A stretch of 64,000 nucleotides of DNA from Craspedostauros australis (lineage: Eukaryota > Bacillariophyta > Bacillariophyceae > Mastogloiales > Achnanthaceae): assembly GCA_026770025.1 (NCBI GenBank), contig JAMXDE010000047.1:372001-436000 (forward strand). The letters run 5' to 3'. Under the pieces are notes generated by a model. That model did no database searches. It was not told the DNA's origin and worked only from the letters and a program-made list of their open reading frames with translations. How positions within the stretch are numbered: position 1 is the first letter of the stretch; each line of letters begins with the position of its first letter. The position numbers and the translations under genes are program-made. This document shows positions 18,651 to 28,716 of the stretch, piece after piece.

Positions 18651-20203
18651 TCAATTCGAATCAGACTGGCTCGAGTACGCATCGATGACTTCCTGCACAT
18701 CGCGTTTGGATCCCATGATGATGGGAACGCGCTGATGCACAATCTCGGGCACGATCTCCATCACGCGCTGCGTTCCCGTCGTCGACAACCCGCCGGCCTG
18801 CTCCATAATGAAGGACATGGGCGCGCCTTCGTACAGCAACCGCAGCTTCCCGTTCGGATTCTTCGTGTCGCCTGGATATCCGAACACGCCGCCGTACAAC
18901 AACGTGCGATGCACGTCGCCCACCATGCTGCCAATGTACCGTGACGAGAAGGTGGTGCTGCTTGCGCCAGTACCGTCGCGCCATTTGTCGACGACGTCCT
19001 TCAGCGGTTTGTCCCATCTCTGGCAGTTGGCCTCGTTGAAGGAGTAGATCGAGGATCGTTCCGGGATCTTGATGTTGGGCTTCGACAGGACGAACTCGCC
19101 GATCTGTTCGTCAAGGGTGAACATGTAGACGCCGTTGCCCAACGTCAGCGTGAGGAAGGTGCTGGACGAGTACAGGCAGTACGCGGACGCGACGAGGTTG
19201 GTGCCTGGTTGCAACGTGTTGGCCAAGCACAGCGCTTCCTGCTCGGTGCATTCGTCTCCGATGCAATCCGGGTCGAAGAAGCAGCTGTCGTCATGCTGGT
19301 AGATGCCGATGATGGTGCCCGTTGGAATGCCAGCGTCCACGTTGCTGCTGCCATCCAGCGGATCGAAGACGGCGACGTATTTTTCGCCCTCTTCGATTAT
19401 GATCCCGCTGGTTGTCGGCTCTGCGCCGCCCAGCAAGTCAACCTGTGTGATTGCAATCAGGTAGAGGTCAAGAGATTGGTCAGGTGCGATGTGAGGAGAG
19501 TTCAACATGTCTGTGCGAGACCACAGGATGCCTCCAGTGCCAGTGCCGGTGCCACTGCACGAGAATGAACACATTGGCAGATGGACATGGTGACAGCCAA
19601 GCAACTTTGCACGTGCAAAAAGAAACCAAATGAACGACTGCCACAGGGCACAATCTTAGTATGGCACAGCACACCTTGGACACTCACCGGCTCATCTTCC
19701 TCTTCGGATGCCAGGACTCCCAGACGGCCGGTAAATCGAAGCGCGCGCTTGAGGAGGTCGTTGGTGATGACATCGAGCTTCTTCTGATCCTCCCCCTGGA
19801 TGTTGACGTTGCCTTCGTAGCCAAGAGTCTCGCTGGATGGCAGTTGCGAACGCTTCACCAGATTGGACATGGCCTTGCATGCCGTGTTGATGGCGCCGAA
19901 GAGGATTGTGAGCTCCTGCAGCTCAGGATTGAGAATGGCGACCTCCGTCATGAAGCGCGTGAGCGTGACACCGGTTGTTTCGCAAACCTCATCAAAGACA
20001 GGAATCTCCGTCTTTCGTGTTTCTGCCGCTTCCATCACATCGTCGGCGGTGGCTGATTGCACATGGAATGGAGCAGATCTGGCGGAGCTCCTTCCATTGT
20101 TCCTGTTGGCGACGTTGGGATGGCACGGCGTTGCTGTGAAAGCATCCGCATCTTGAATGGCAGCGATGACGGCCACTGTTGTGGCAACGATGGCAAGCTT
20201 CAT
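18651..20203 (-). CDS. Fructose-1,6-bisphosphatase, plastid-type, two exons, 435 aa
   Basis: Hydrolyses fructose 1,6-bisphosphate to fructose 6-phosphate in the Calvin cycle or gluconeogenesis. Exon 1 is 20203-19688, exon 2 is 19442-18651; the 245-bp intron starts GTGAGT and ends ACACAG, in phase 0, joining LASEEEDEP to VDLLGGAEP. The N-terminus has a hydrophobic leader ending DADAFTATP, close to the ASAFAP plastid motif. Family signatures seen: LASEEEDEP, the metal/phosphate loop [14 protein letters not shown], and the C-terminal [21 protein letters not shown] Cys/Glu-rich insert after [20 protein letters not shown] (about residue 235) contains three cysteines and could be a redox-sensitive loop, but it is not in the usual plant position. 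Start chosen at the only upstream ATG. Transcribed divergently from the aldolase gene. Confidence 0.95.
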
Positions 20204-21024
20204 CTTGTCTTGCCTTCTTCTTCTCTGTCACTCTCTACCCGTACGTGTGGCTCTCTGGACTCTTGGATCCAATTGCCCCAGAACAGTCGCAATCAATTCC
20301 CTTCAGCTCACTCTCTTGGATCGTGGACTTCGTCGACTTGAAGACCTCAATGCTCATCAATACTAAGGAGCCGATCTGGCCTCTTTGATCAACCAGCAGC
20401 GTAGTGTACTATTGTGTGGAGACTTGGAGCGTCGCAACCATCAACGTGTCTTGCAATGGAGTTGGCACAAGGCTCATTGAGCATTGGAGACAAGTGCTCG
20501 CATGTCGCCATCGATGGTTGCTCAAAGACGCCAGGACCGTGGAAGGAACCGTCCAGCTTGGCTTCAGATCGTGTCGCTGCAGAACGCAAAAGATACCTCC
20601 TCTCTGTTCTTCGATTCATTCGATCAAATCCTTGACGTCAAGGCGTCTGTCTGACGTACGATGCCATCTTGGTCTTGTTGGAAAATTTGGATCACGTTTT
20701 GTGGACGCAAACACGTTCGCAAAGTCACGAAAGTGTCAACACGCACACATTCAGCAACAACAAGGGCAAGTTGAAGTGCCAATCAGAGCGGCATCCGTCA
20801 TCACCGACATGATTTTGAAGTGTGTGGCAGCGGTGGTCTGTTGCTCTTCAACTCAATCACCTCAACCGACAGGTCATCTTGCATCTTGCATCATCATCTC
20901 TACTCTTCCACCAAGCTCGTCCGGATACGCTCCTCCATCTCCAGCAAGTCACCCAGACTAGGTCGCATCACCGCCACTCACACACAAGCACTCACACCGG
21001 CACTCCATTGAAAGGCAGGCAATC
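20204..21024. promoter_or_regulatory. Divergent spacer between FBPase and aldolase genes
   Basis: 821 bp separating the start codons of two genes transcribed away from each other. It must contain both promoters and 5' UTRs. CT-rich stretches lie close to both starts (20220-20240 and 20900-20960). No TATA box or defined motif could be assigned with confidence; shared regulation is inferred from the geometry only. Confidence 0.5.
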
Positions 21025-21918
21025 ATGTTCGCGAAGATGATGGAGAAGTTCGTGGGAGCCACAGGCTTCCTTGCGGCGCTGGATCAATCGGGCGGCAGCA
21101 CGCCGCGTGCGCTGGAGCTGTACGGCGTGCCTCCCTCCGCGTACTCCGTTGGCGATGCCTCCATGTTCGATGCGGTCCACGAGATGAGGAAACGCATCGT
21201 GACGAGCCCGTCGTTCGATGGCGATCGCATCCTGGGGGCCATCCTGTTCGAGGACACCATGAACCGCACCATCGTCGATGACCAAAAGACCGCCGAATAC
21301 CTGTGGAAGACGAAGCAGATCATCCCCTTCCTCAAAGTCGATCGCGGTCTCGAGGCGCAGCAGGACGGCGTGCAGATCATGAAGCCGATCCCGGACCTGG
21401 ACCTGCTGCTGCAGCAGGCCAAGGATTGCGGCGTGTTCGGCACCAAAATGAGATCCGTCATTCACTGCCCCAATGAGGTGGGCATCCAGGCGGTGGTGCA
21501 GCAGCAGTTCGACGTGGCCAAGCGCATACTGAACAGCGGATTGGTCCCCATCGTGGAGCCGGAGGTCAGCATCAAGAGCGACGACAAGGAGGCCTGCGAG
21601 CGCCTCCTCAAGGACCAGCTCCTGCAGCATCTCGATCAGCTCGGCGACGACCAGAACATTGTCCTCAAGCTCTCGTTGCCGTGCGTCGATAACTTCTATC
21701 AGGAATGCATTCGCCATGCGCGTTGCCTGCGCGTCGTCGCCCTGTCCGGTGGCTACTCGCAGCAGGAGTCCATCGATCGGCTGGCGCGTCAGAATGGCAT
21801 GATCGCCAGCTTTTCGCGCTCGCTTACGGAGGGGTTGAAGTACGAGATGTCCGACGAGGAGTTCAACGATATGCTGCGCGAATCGATCTCCACCATCCTG
21901 GCCGCCTCCACGACATGA
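21025..21918 (+). CDS. Fructose-bisphosphate aldolase class I, bacterial type, 297 aa
   Basis: Class I aldolase cleaves or forms fructose 1,6-bisphosphate through a lysine Schiff base, without metal. The protein aligns by eye along its full length with the roughly 296-residue bacterial class I (Fda) type: AALDQSGGSTPRALELYGV, RIVTSPSFDGDRILGAILFE, PFLKVDRGL, GVQIMKPIPDLD, FGTKMRS, VPIVEPEVSIKS, NIVLKLSLP (the probable Schiff-base lysine) and VVALSGGYSQ. This is shorter and distinct from the roughly 360-residue animal/plant class I enzyme. It has no leader peptide, so a cytosolic location is likely. Diatoms are reported to carry such a bacterial-like class I aldolase beside class II and plastid forms. 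The start ATG at 21025 fits the bacterial N-terminus. No intron. Confidence 0.93.
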   Translation: MFAKMMEKFVGATGFLAALDQSGGSTPRALELYGVPPSAYSVGDASMFDAVHEMRKRIVTSPSFDGDRILGAILFEDTMNRTIVDDQKTAEYLWKTKQIIPFLKVDRGLEAQQDGVQIMKPIPDLDLLLQQAKDCGVFGTKMRSVIHCPNEVGIQAVVQQQFDVAKRILNSGLVPIVEPEVSIKSDDKEACERLLKDQLLQHLDQLGDDQNIVLKLSLPCVDNFYQECIRHARCLRVVALSGGYSQQESIDRLARQNGMIASFSRSLTEGLKYEMSDEEFNDMLRESISTILAASTT

Positions 21919-22802
21919 TGGGGGCATCGCGACCGCCATTTGTAGTTGCGTCGTGTGCAAAGGCGAAGTGAGACAATGAGTGAGGCTGGTCCGCACTACT
22001 CGTCCACACTCTGTCTCGCAATACGAGAACCAACACTCGTATGCACGGCAACCGCAAGAACCTGAGTCTTGGCACAGCATCGTCAATGCCCGGCTAAGAT
22101 GCGGCGGTGCAGTCCGAGAGCGACAAGTCGAGGCGGACTTATATCACCGAGCGAGCATGATGCAGATGACTTGAGCTGTGTCGGGGTGGAGTGGGAGAAT
22201 GCCAATACGAAATGTGACATCGAAGAAGAGCAACAGCAATGACGTGACAAGGACAACGCCGGCATCCGGAGATGAGCATTGGCAGCGCGGGAGTTTGGAT
22301 TTTGATGATTTTCTAGGCATGAATATGGATGTGGACGCGGATGTGGATGGAAAAAGGAATGGAGAAGGGATGATTAACTGCACCAACAGGAAAGATTCGA
22401 TGCAATTGCAAGTGGTCGTCTTGATACTGGTACAAGCGACAACAGAAAGACGAATGGATGAGTGGACGAGTGAATGGATGAACGGATCATCCACTCTTGG
22501 TGTAATTTTGGACTCGCACTGATGGGCAACTCCTTCTGTTGCTATCCTTTGGGGTGCTTGACAAAAGACCCGAGAGGAGTCCAAGGGAACAGGATAGTTG
22601 TTGTCCTACGACATCCAGTGACACAAGGGAAAGACACTAACGTGCTCTCTAGAGAGAGAGAGAGTAATGCGTGCAAGCACGTTGATGAAAGAATATGCAC
22701 ATTACGTAAACCGTACCTGCCATACATAGCACCATCTATTCGAACATCATCTCCTCCGCAAGACGATTCAAGCGACTCGTCCCAGGATTGCGATGAGCAA
22801 TA
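21919..22802. other. Intergenic, no gene seen
   Basis: About 880 bp downstream of the aldolase up to the edge of the inverted duplication. It has short frames in all directions, a GA microsatellite at 22648-22662, and nothing I can support as coding. Confidence 0.6.
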
Positions 22803-23148
22803 TGGAGATACAGTACTGGTAACACTTGAGCCTGATGCACTCTACTCGGATTCAAGATCTGCGATTGTCTTCAGCCCGTTCCCTCTCTGCCCAATCTGCT
22901 CACTCTACCATACGTACAATCCTTCCCATCCAATCATGATCACCTTTCTAAGTGGATCACGTGTGCTTGGCCTGCAGATCATGTACATGTCGAGACCTTG
23001 CGGGAGGTCTTGGGCGAAACCTTGCACGTGATATTTCATCTCTCTCTCCCTTCTTGTCTGTGTTGGTGGCCTTCACACCCATGCCTGTGATGTATCCGTC
23101 AGGGAGGTTGCTTCATGCATTCTCCATTCATTCTTCATTCTCTGTTCA

Positions 23149-23676
23149 TCATTCAGGCTCATTTCGCCGCCTTGGAAGAACATTCCAACAAGAGCGAATG
23201 TGGATGGAGAAGAGATGAGAATGACATGTTCGAGACCGTCCCAAGCCTCTCAGACATGATCCTTGGTGCTGCGCTTGCGATTGTGATCGCGATTGTGGCT
23301 GTGCTTGACAGGGGGATTGGGATGGTACATTCTGCGATGGACCGCCGATCTTCGCGGCGCCCTTCTCTGCCATCGTAGCTGTTGGTGATGTGCCGAGGGT
23401 GTCCTTCAGAATGGACTGGATGATCTTGTGGTCTTCCAGTACCCCCGTTGTGGCCGTTGCAATGGCGCAACTGACGACTTGTGTTGACAGCGCCTCGTGG
23501 GCATATGGTGATATGCCAAGGAAGGCATCGCCTCCCTTCTGGCTCTTTCCTCCTCCAATCGTACTCCAATCGTACACCTCATCATACTGGAGGAGTACGC
23601 GTGAGTCAGCGAGTGAGTGAATGAGTGAATGAGAGAAGAAGGAAGGACGGGAGGAAGGAAGGAAGGAAGGCGGCAC
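23149..23676 (-). other. Conserved open segment downstream of sulfotransferase copy 1
   Basis: Open for about 175 codons with the segment GGDAFLGISPYAHEALSTQV, also present in the other arm at 43119-43448. Between arms most base differences in this frame change the amino acid (for example H to Y, S to G, K to R, T to I, G to D, V to A), and one run of C differs in length, breaking the C-termini apart. This argues against strong coding constraint. It may be a 3' UTR or a decayed exon. Confidence 0.3.
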
Positions 23677-23718
23677 TCTGCATCCAAGAATACGTCATCA
23701 TACTCGTATCAAAGACCA

Positions 23719-25056
23719 TCATGGATGAGCCCTGATTCCCTTACCACCATGGCCTTTCTCATCAACCTCATCAACCTCAACCGCCGCCCTTCCAACTTCT
23801 ACCTTCTGCGTGATGTGTTTGTTCTGCAAAGCGTTGCGATCGAATGAAGTCAGATTGTTGTTGATGCCCACCATCTGACGCTTCACATTCAAAGCATCCA
23901 TGCTGAGGTATTCCGTCTTCCAATTCAATCGCAGGAAGTCAAACACACCACTCATCACCACATCCGGATTGCTGTACAGCTCCGTCGCGTTCACGATCAG
24001 GATCCTCCCGGATGATCCATGACGGTCCATCGCACGCTTCAAGCTCACCCTCGCTCGTTCGACAGCGACTCTGGCACGCCTCCGCTTCTTCTTCGGCGAC
24101 ATGTCCTTGAAGAAGTCGTTCGTGTCCATGTGCTTCACGATGGACCGGATCTGATCCAGGGCGTTCTTGCGTGTCACGATGACGGGAACACCGGGTGTCA
24201 TGCTCATCACCTCGTCCAGCATGCGAATGTACCGCGGTGTCTTGTCCACGATCCAGCTGGTCTGCTGCGAAGGATGCGGCGACTGGCCGAAGAAGGTGGA
24301 GTGCTGACGGATGCGCTGATACATCTGCGCTGGACATGAGGCGGACAGCAGGATCTCATCCCTGATTTCCGGCGTGAGGCCGAAGTGTGTGGTGCGTCCC
24401 ATCCAGTCGTAGAATGGCACGGAGGTGTTGAATTCTGCGGGTGTTGGCATGGTGAGCAGTCCGCACTCCAAGCCACCGAATAGGTTGGGTGGCGATGTGA
24501 GGAACTGCACCATGATGGTGGTCCCCGAGTGTTCCATCCCTGTGACGATGCAGAAGAGACCGCTGGCGGCTGTGAAGTTGTGCTTTGCCAGTTCGCACAC
24601 GTCCTCGTCCGCGATCTGTGGAGGTGGGGGCAGAGACAGATCTGCATGGGAGTTGATTGGATCTGATTGTGATTGCGATTGTGACTGCGATTGCAACTGC
24701 GACTGTTGATCGCCAGTGAATTGGGCAGATTGAGTGGTCATGAAGGTGGCGTAACTGGCGTAACTGGCCTGGCTGACCTGATGGAGCTGAGGGAAGATCC
24801 ATCCGAAGAGCAGCATGAGGGACTGGATGAGGAAGAGGAGACTCCACAGCCTGTGATTGATGTGAGGACATCTTATGCATGCTGTGAATGATGTGAATGC
24901 TGTGAATGCTGTAGTTGAGGCATTGTCAGTGCCCATGTCAGTGTTCATGTCAGTGTTGATGTCTGCCTTGGAGTTGCCCCTTGCTTCAACTTCAACTTGA
25001 ACATTGTTGGTGTCTACCGTCCCATGATTCGCAGATGGCAATCGCCTTGCGAACAT
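23719..25056 (-). CDS. Membrane-anchored sulfotransferase, copy 1 (445 aa)
   Basis: Transfers sulfate from PAPS to a carbohydrate or protein hydroxyl in the Golgi, as inferred from the family. A type II signal anchor lies near residues 60-80 (LWSLLFLIQSLMLLFGWIF). The 5'-phosphosulfate loop reads VTGMEHSGTTIMVQFLTSPP, and the 3'-phosphate region reads VPVIVTRKNALDQIRSIVKH with the Arg/Ser expected. DKTPRYIRMLDEVM precedes it. The stem carries a Gln/Ser repeat (QSQSQSQSQ) that differs in length from copy 2. I start at the first ATG (25054-25056); the open frame extends 14 codons further without ATG. The catalytic part is nearly identical to the copy at 41666-42997 (N/H difference in FDFLRLNW). 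Substrate unknown. Confidence 0.8.
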   Translation of the reverse strand: MFARRLPSANHGTVDTNNVQVEVEARGNSKADINTDMNTDMGTDNASTTAFTAFTSFTACIRCPHINHRLWSLLFLIQSLMLLFGWIFPQLHQVSQASYASYATFMTTQSAQFTGDQQSQLQSQSQSQSQSDPINSHADLSLPPPPQIADEDVCELAKHNFTAASGLFCIVTGMEHSGTTIMVQFLTSPPNLFGGLECGLLTMPTPAEFNTSVPFYDWMGRTTHFGLTPEIRDEILLSASCPAQMYQRIRQHSTFFGQSPHPSQQTSWIVDKTPRYIRMLDEVMSMTPGVPVIVTRKNALDQIRSIVKHMDTNDFFKDMSPKKKRRRARVAVERARVSLKRAMDRHGSSGRILIVNATELYSNPDVVMSGVFDFLRLNWKTEYLSMDALNVKRQMVGINNNLTSFDRNALQNKHITQKVEVGRAAVEVDEVDEKGHGGKGIRAHP

Positions 25057-25692
25057 CTGATGCCAACAGAGCTGGGCCTGCGTCTCGACTTGATTCACTC
25101 AATGCATGAACGTGGGCAGAGGCATGGAGACAAACAGAGATGAACGGAGTTGTTTTCAGATTGAAGATGAGCGAGATGAGCGAGATGGCCATGATGCTGA
25201 TGGTCATGGTGGTGGCGATGATGATCACGGTCGTAGCCGCATTTGATCCAGAGCCGACACCGTTGTTGCGTGCAGAATGACCGTGGATCCAACAATTCTG
25301 TCAACAAATCGTGATTGAATGGATCACAAGACTCATCACGTTTTCGATCATCGCTTCGAGTATCCCGAGAGACCCGGATGTTGATTCCACATCCCAATTT
25401 TTGGCGCAAACGGAACCAACCACGACAAAAAAAAACAGACCAAACATCACGAAAGAAGCGCGCGGAGCGACCGTTGTGAAGTGTGTGCACTGTCGCATTG
25501 TTCGATGTCAAACGAGAACTGATGCATCGACGGAGCAAGCGCGTCTTCAAATCCTCGGGGAAACATTCCCAAGCGACACAGATTCCAAAGCGAAACCAGA
25601 GGAGAGGGAGGAGACTGTACTCTCTTGCATCTCGTTCCCAGAGAAGCATTGCAACAATCACAATCCGCATTGAACTATAGAAGGTGGCCAAG
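25057..25692. other. Upstream region of sulfotransferase copy 1 and of the Cys/His-rich protein gene
   Basis: Divergent spacer. The first 280 bp belong to the duplicated arm and contain a frame encoding MTISIMAISLISLIFNLK (minus strand) that is also present in the other arm; it could be a 5' exon or upstream ORF. The remainder is unique and holds the promoter of the gene starting at 25693. Confidence 0.45.
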
Positions 25693-27150
25693 ATGGGAGG
25701 GCAGTACCATGACGAAGTCATCGAAGGCGATTCTGAAGAACGCTTCCGCGATGAGGAAGAGCTGGAGATGCCGGTGGTCGGACGCAGTGCGACGCACAAC
25801 GCAAGCGACGATGAGGAAGTAGAGGGATTCATCGAGGAATCGATGCCTTCGGAGACCCGCAGTCGCAAGGCAAGGCGCAAAGCTGCCAGGCATGCATCTT
25901 GCACAGCGATCTTCCTGTCCTTTTTGGTGGGCGCGCTTCTGGGTGGGGCTGTTGTGGGATCCATCATGCACTACAGTACTGTTGATTCGACGCCTTCCAC
26001 AGGAAATGAACTCATTCAGGCAGATTGTAGCAATGATAGCAGCGTTGATGGCAGCGTTGATGGCAGCGTTGACGACAGCAAGGGACCCAGTAAAGATGCG
26101 GATGACTTGGATGACGCGGATGAGAGCAAGGTTGTTTCGTACGCGTTTCTGCAAACTCACAAGGGAAAGAAGGTTCTCAAAGAGCTCATGGACATGGTCA
26201 CTCACGATCGCTCACCGCGCCGTGCATTGAAGAAGGCGCTGGAGTACATGAAGAACGATCACCAGATTGACTCATCTTGTCATCCGCTGATCCACGTTGT
26301 CGGGCGTCATACGTTGACCCTCTACGGTTTCGAAGGTGCCGTGAAGGAGCTGCGCGATAAGGAACCTCTGCTGCTGCGCACCTGCAACGCGGCCTTCATG
26401 CACGGTGTCATCGAGAACTATCTGGCTATGGCGGGCCAACCGCAACATCAGGACGACGGTGCCGACGCACCAACAGAGCCGGTGCTTTCCTTCAAGGACA
26501 GCATCGAACACGTCGAATCCACGCTGTGCCATCACATCGACGACAGTGTCGTGCCGCAGGGCACCTGGGAGTGCGGCCACGGTGTCGGCCATGGCATTCT
26601 GCAGAATATTCGGAATCGCCACATCCGGGCGGCGCTGGTGGAAGCCGTGGATGTGTGCAACAACTCCACCGTCCTCCAGGCGAGCGTTTGCGAGAACGGC
26701 CTTTGGATGGATCATTTCGCATCGACGCCTGTTGCATCCGATCTCAACACGGACACGTTCTTGGACGCGTGCGATCTGGCACATCAAGGACACAGCAGCA
26801 CGTGCTACATCTACGCCCCGACGGAGTATCTTCTTCACTTTCCCAAGGATTACCAAGGTGCCATGGAGGCCTGCGAAACGAACCTCAACAGGAGGTCCAA
26901 AACGCGGTACTTGGATTCATGCACGGGTGGGGTTGGCATGCAAGCGCTGAAGGAGAATCTGGGAGACTTCGAACTCGCTGAGAAGGTCTGCTCGTATGCC
27001 TCGCGCTCAGCTCAGCGCAATCACTGCATGTCCTATTCGATGTCATTCCAAAGGATGGCCACGGGCGAAGCCTATTCGAAATCCAAGTGTGAGGTCATCC
27101 AAGATGAACAGTTCAAGAAAATCTGTCAAAGCGGGACCAACCTGCCATGA
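25693..27150 (+). CDS. Single-pass membrane protein with Cys/His-rich lumenal domain, unknown function, 485 aa
   Basis: I do not recognise a named family. An acidic N-terminal tail (residues 1-50) is followed by a basic patch (RSRKARRKAARH) and one membrane segment (TAIFLSFLVGALLGGAVVGSI, about 71-91), giving a type II topology. An acidic linker with VDGSVDGSVDDS repeats follows. The C-terminal 330 residues hold regularly placed Cys and His: CHPLIHVVGRHTL, CNAAFMHGVIENYL, CHHIDD, WECGHGVGHGILQ, CYIYAPTEYLLHF, DSCTGGVGMQAL. The HG-V-GHG and repeated C-x-x-x-HG-type motifs suggest a metal site or disulfide-braced repeat domain. No glycosyltransferase, protease or oxidoreductase signature seen. 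I start at the first ATG, 25693; a further 3 codons upstream are open without ATG. Confidence 0.75.
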   Translation: MGGQYHDEVIEGDSEERFRDEEELEMPVVGRSATHNASDDEEVEGFIEESMPSETRSRKARRKAARHASCTAIFLSFLVGALLGGAVVGSIMHYSTVDSTPSTGNELIQADCSNDSSVDGSVDGSVDDSKGPSKDADDLDDADESKVVSYAFLQTHKGKKVLKELMDMVTHDRSPRRALKKALEYMKNDHQIDSSCHPLIHVVGRHTLTLYGFEGAVKELRDKEPLLLRTCNAAFMHGVIENYLAMAGQPQHQDDGADAPTEPVLSFKDSIEHVESTLCHHIDDSVVPQGTWECGHGVGHGILQNIRNRHIRAALVEAVDVCNNSTVLQASVCENGLWMDHFASTPVASDLNTDTFLDACDLAHQGHSSTCYIYAPTEYLLHFPKDYQGAMEACETNLNRRSKTRYLDSCTGGVGMQALKENLGDFELAEKVCSYASRSAQRNHCMSYSMSFQRMATGEAYSKSKCEVIQDEQFKKICQSGTNLP

Positions 27151-27469
27151 TTTCAGGAGCATTGTATTCGTAGGTACCGAGAGAGTAGTCAAGTGCTCCA
27201 TTTGTTTTCTAAAGTAGAACATTTTACATTCATCAAGTAAGTTGCAGCGTAGAATGGCTCGTACTCCGCAAGATCGGAGCGTAGGCCTTCTTGATAGCAA
27301 CACATTAGATTCCTTGCCGTGTGAAGGGGTTGACATGTATGGCAGGCTTCAATACTTTGCCGAATGACTTGGTGCGCAGCGCCACTCAAGATTGCGGAGC
27401 GGAGTGGAGTGAAATGCAACTCCCATCGATAGCGACCGTGCTGCATCCGTACCGTATGGTGGCTGATTC
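27151..27469. other. Intergenic, convergent 3' ends, nothing seen
   Basis: 319 bp between the 3' ends of the Cys/His-rich protein gene and the J-domain gene. AT-rich at 27200-27240. No coding frame supported. Confidence 0.6.
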
Positions 27470-28716
27470 TCATCTGCTCTCGGGATCCGATGATGAATCG
27501 TCCTGCTTGCGGACCACCGCATGGAGGATATCGTTGTGCTGTATGCCGTAATCCTCCAAGAAGAGATGGTAGCTCAGCACCACCTGATCGAATGACGACG
27601 ACGTTGCTTCTGTGGATGCATCCTTCATTCCAACATGAGCCAACGTCGAGGCACGCTGCGCGTTTGTGCAAAACACAAGCTCCCAACCGAATGCGATTCC
27701 ATCCCGATCCACCCGACGTTGCGCGAGATCCCATTCCTGCCCAAATTGCTGCTGGATCAGGCGCTTCAAATCAGATACGGAGTCGTCACGATGCGCTGTG
27801 ATGGGGAAGATGGGGTGCATGGACAACGCGGTCGCGGCGGAAGACGTACCCGTGGCCGCGCTTGACTCAGATTCATCTTCATAGGAGACTTGCAGAGCAT
27901 GCACGTGATGGATGCTATCCAGACGCAGTTCCGGTATCGTGTAGATCTCGCAGGCCAACGCAACACGCGAGGAATTGCCGATGCGCGCAAATATGTCATC
28001 ATCCAGGAGCTGTTCGTAGGCGCGAAGAATCTGCGTCATCTTTTGTTCCGCTTCCGCCGACGATAGATTGTGCAGATTGATGTCGGGGTGGTACTGTTTG
28101 GCGAGCTGTCGCGGCGTGAGCATTTGCGATGGCAGAGCGCAGACTGATGAGATTGAGACGACGAAGCCACTATGTGAATAGTGATACGGATGGGCGAAGC
28201 AAGTTGATAGAGATGATGCCGCACGTACCATGGCGTACAGCGCTCTCAGTCGCAATCTGCAATTCCTACCTTTCGAAACGCCTGCTTGATCTGATCTTTG
28301 GTTGCCGTGGTTTGTACATCGAGCACTTGGAATGGAGATGGTTCAGAAGCTGAGGAGGACAGCGGAGGCGGCGTCCTTGGTCTTCTTCCTTTGTGCTTGA
28401 AGGATGACGACGTTGAGAAATACCGGTGATTGTCTTCTCGTTGACGACGCACATGCTGATATCGTTGCTGTTGTCGTTCATGTTGAGGCTGGCCTTCGGA
28501 AGAGTGGCTGACCAGTGCCGCCATTGCCATGGCCTGTGCACGCACGCGCCGAGCACTCGCAGAGGGAGTTGGTGCATGCAACGCACATTCTCTGATCCGT
28601 GACGATGCACGAACGGCAGAACGGCAGAGAGTCACCGCGGTGCCAATCATCAGCCTTGTGTTGGGTCTTGCGTCTTTCGTTTTGCGTCGTACAACATGTG
28701 CGTAACTTGGTAGCAT
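27470..28716 (-). CDS. J-domain (DnaJ-like) protein, two exons, 360 aa, possibly mitochondrial
   Basis: J proteins stimulate Hsp70 ATPase through an HPD loop. Exon 1 is 28716-28270 and exon 2 is 28105-27470; the 164-bp intron begins GTAGGA and ends GCGACAG, phase 0, and splits the J domain: SPFQVLDVQTTATKDQIKQAFRK joins LAKQYHPDINLHNLSSAEAEQK. The HPD motif is present. The N-terminus is rich in Arg/Ser/Ala with few acids (RSAVRASSRIRECALHAP, later YFSTSSSFK), typical of a mitochondrial presequence. After the J domain, about 170 residues have no recognised fold: no G/F region or zinc centre, so it is a class C J protein. A coiled C-terminal segment with AHRDDSVSDLKRLIQQQFGQ might bind a partner. 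Start at the ATG 28714-28716. Confidence 0.82.

Larger units (their letters stand above)
22803..25336 (-). repeat. Inverted duplication, left arm (sulfotransferase unit)
   Basis: This 2.5-kb stretch, reverse complemented, matches 41389-43904 over gene and flanks. The outer edge is near 22803 (reverse complement reads GTTACCAGTACTGTATCTCC, beside GTTACCATTACTGTATCTCC in the other arm) and the inner edge near 25336 (GAGTCTTGTGATC in both). The arms differ by scattered substitutions and short indels, so they are real separate copies and not a collapse. Confidence 0.93.

Noticed and set aside
20992-22086. 364-codon minus-strand frame opposite the aldolase
   Set aside because: Antisense shadow of a GC-rich conserved gene; sequence is His/Leu/Val-rich with no fold.
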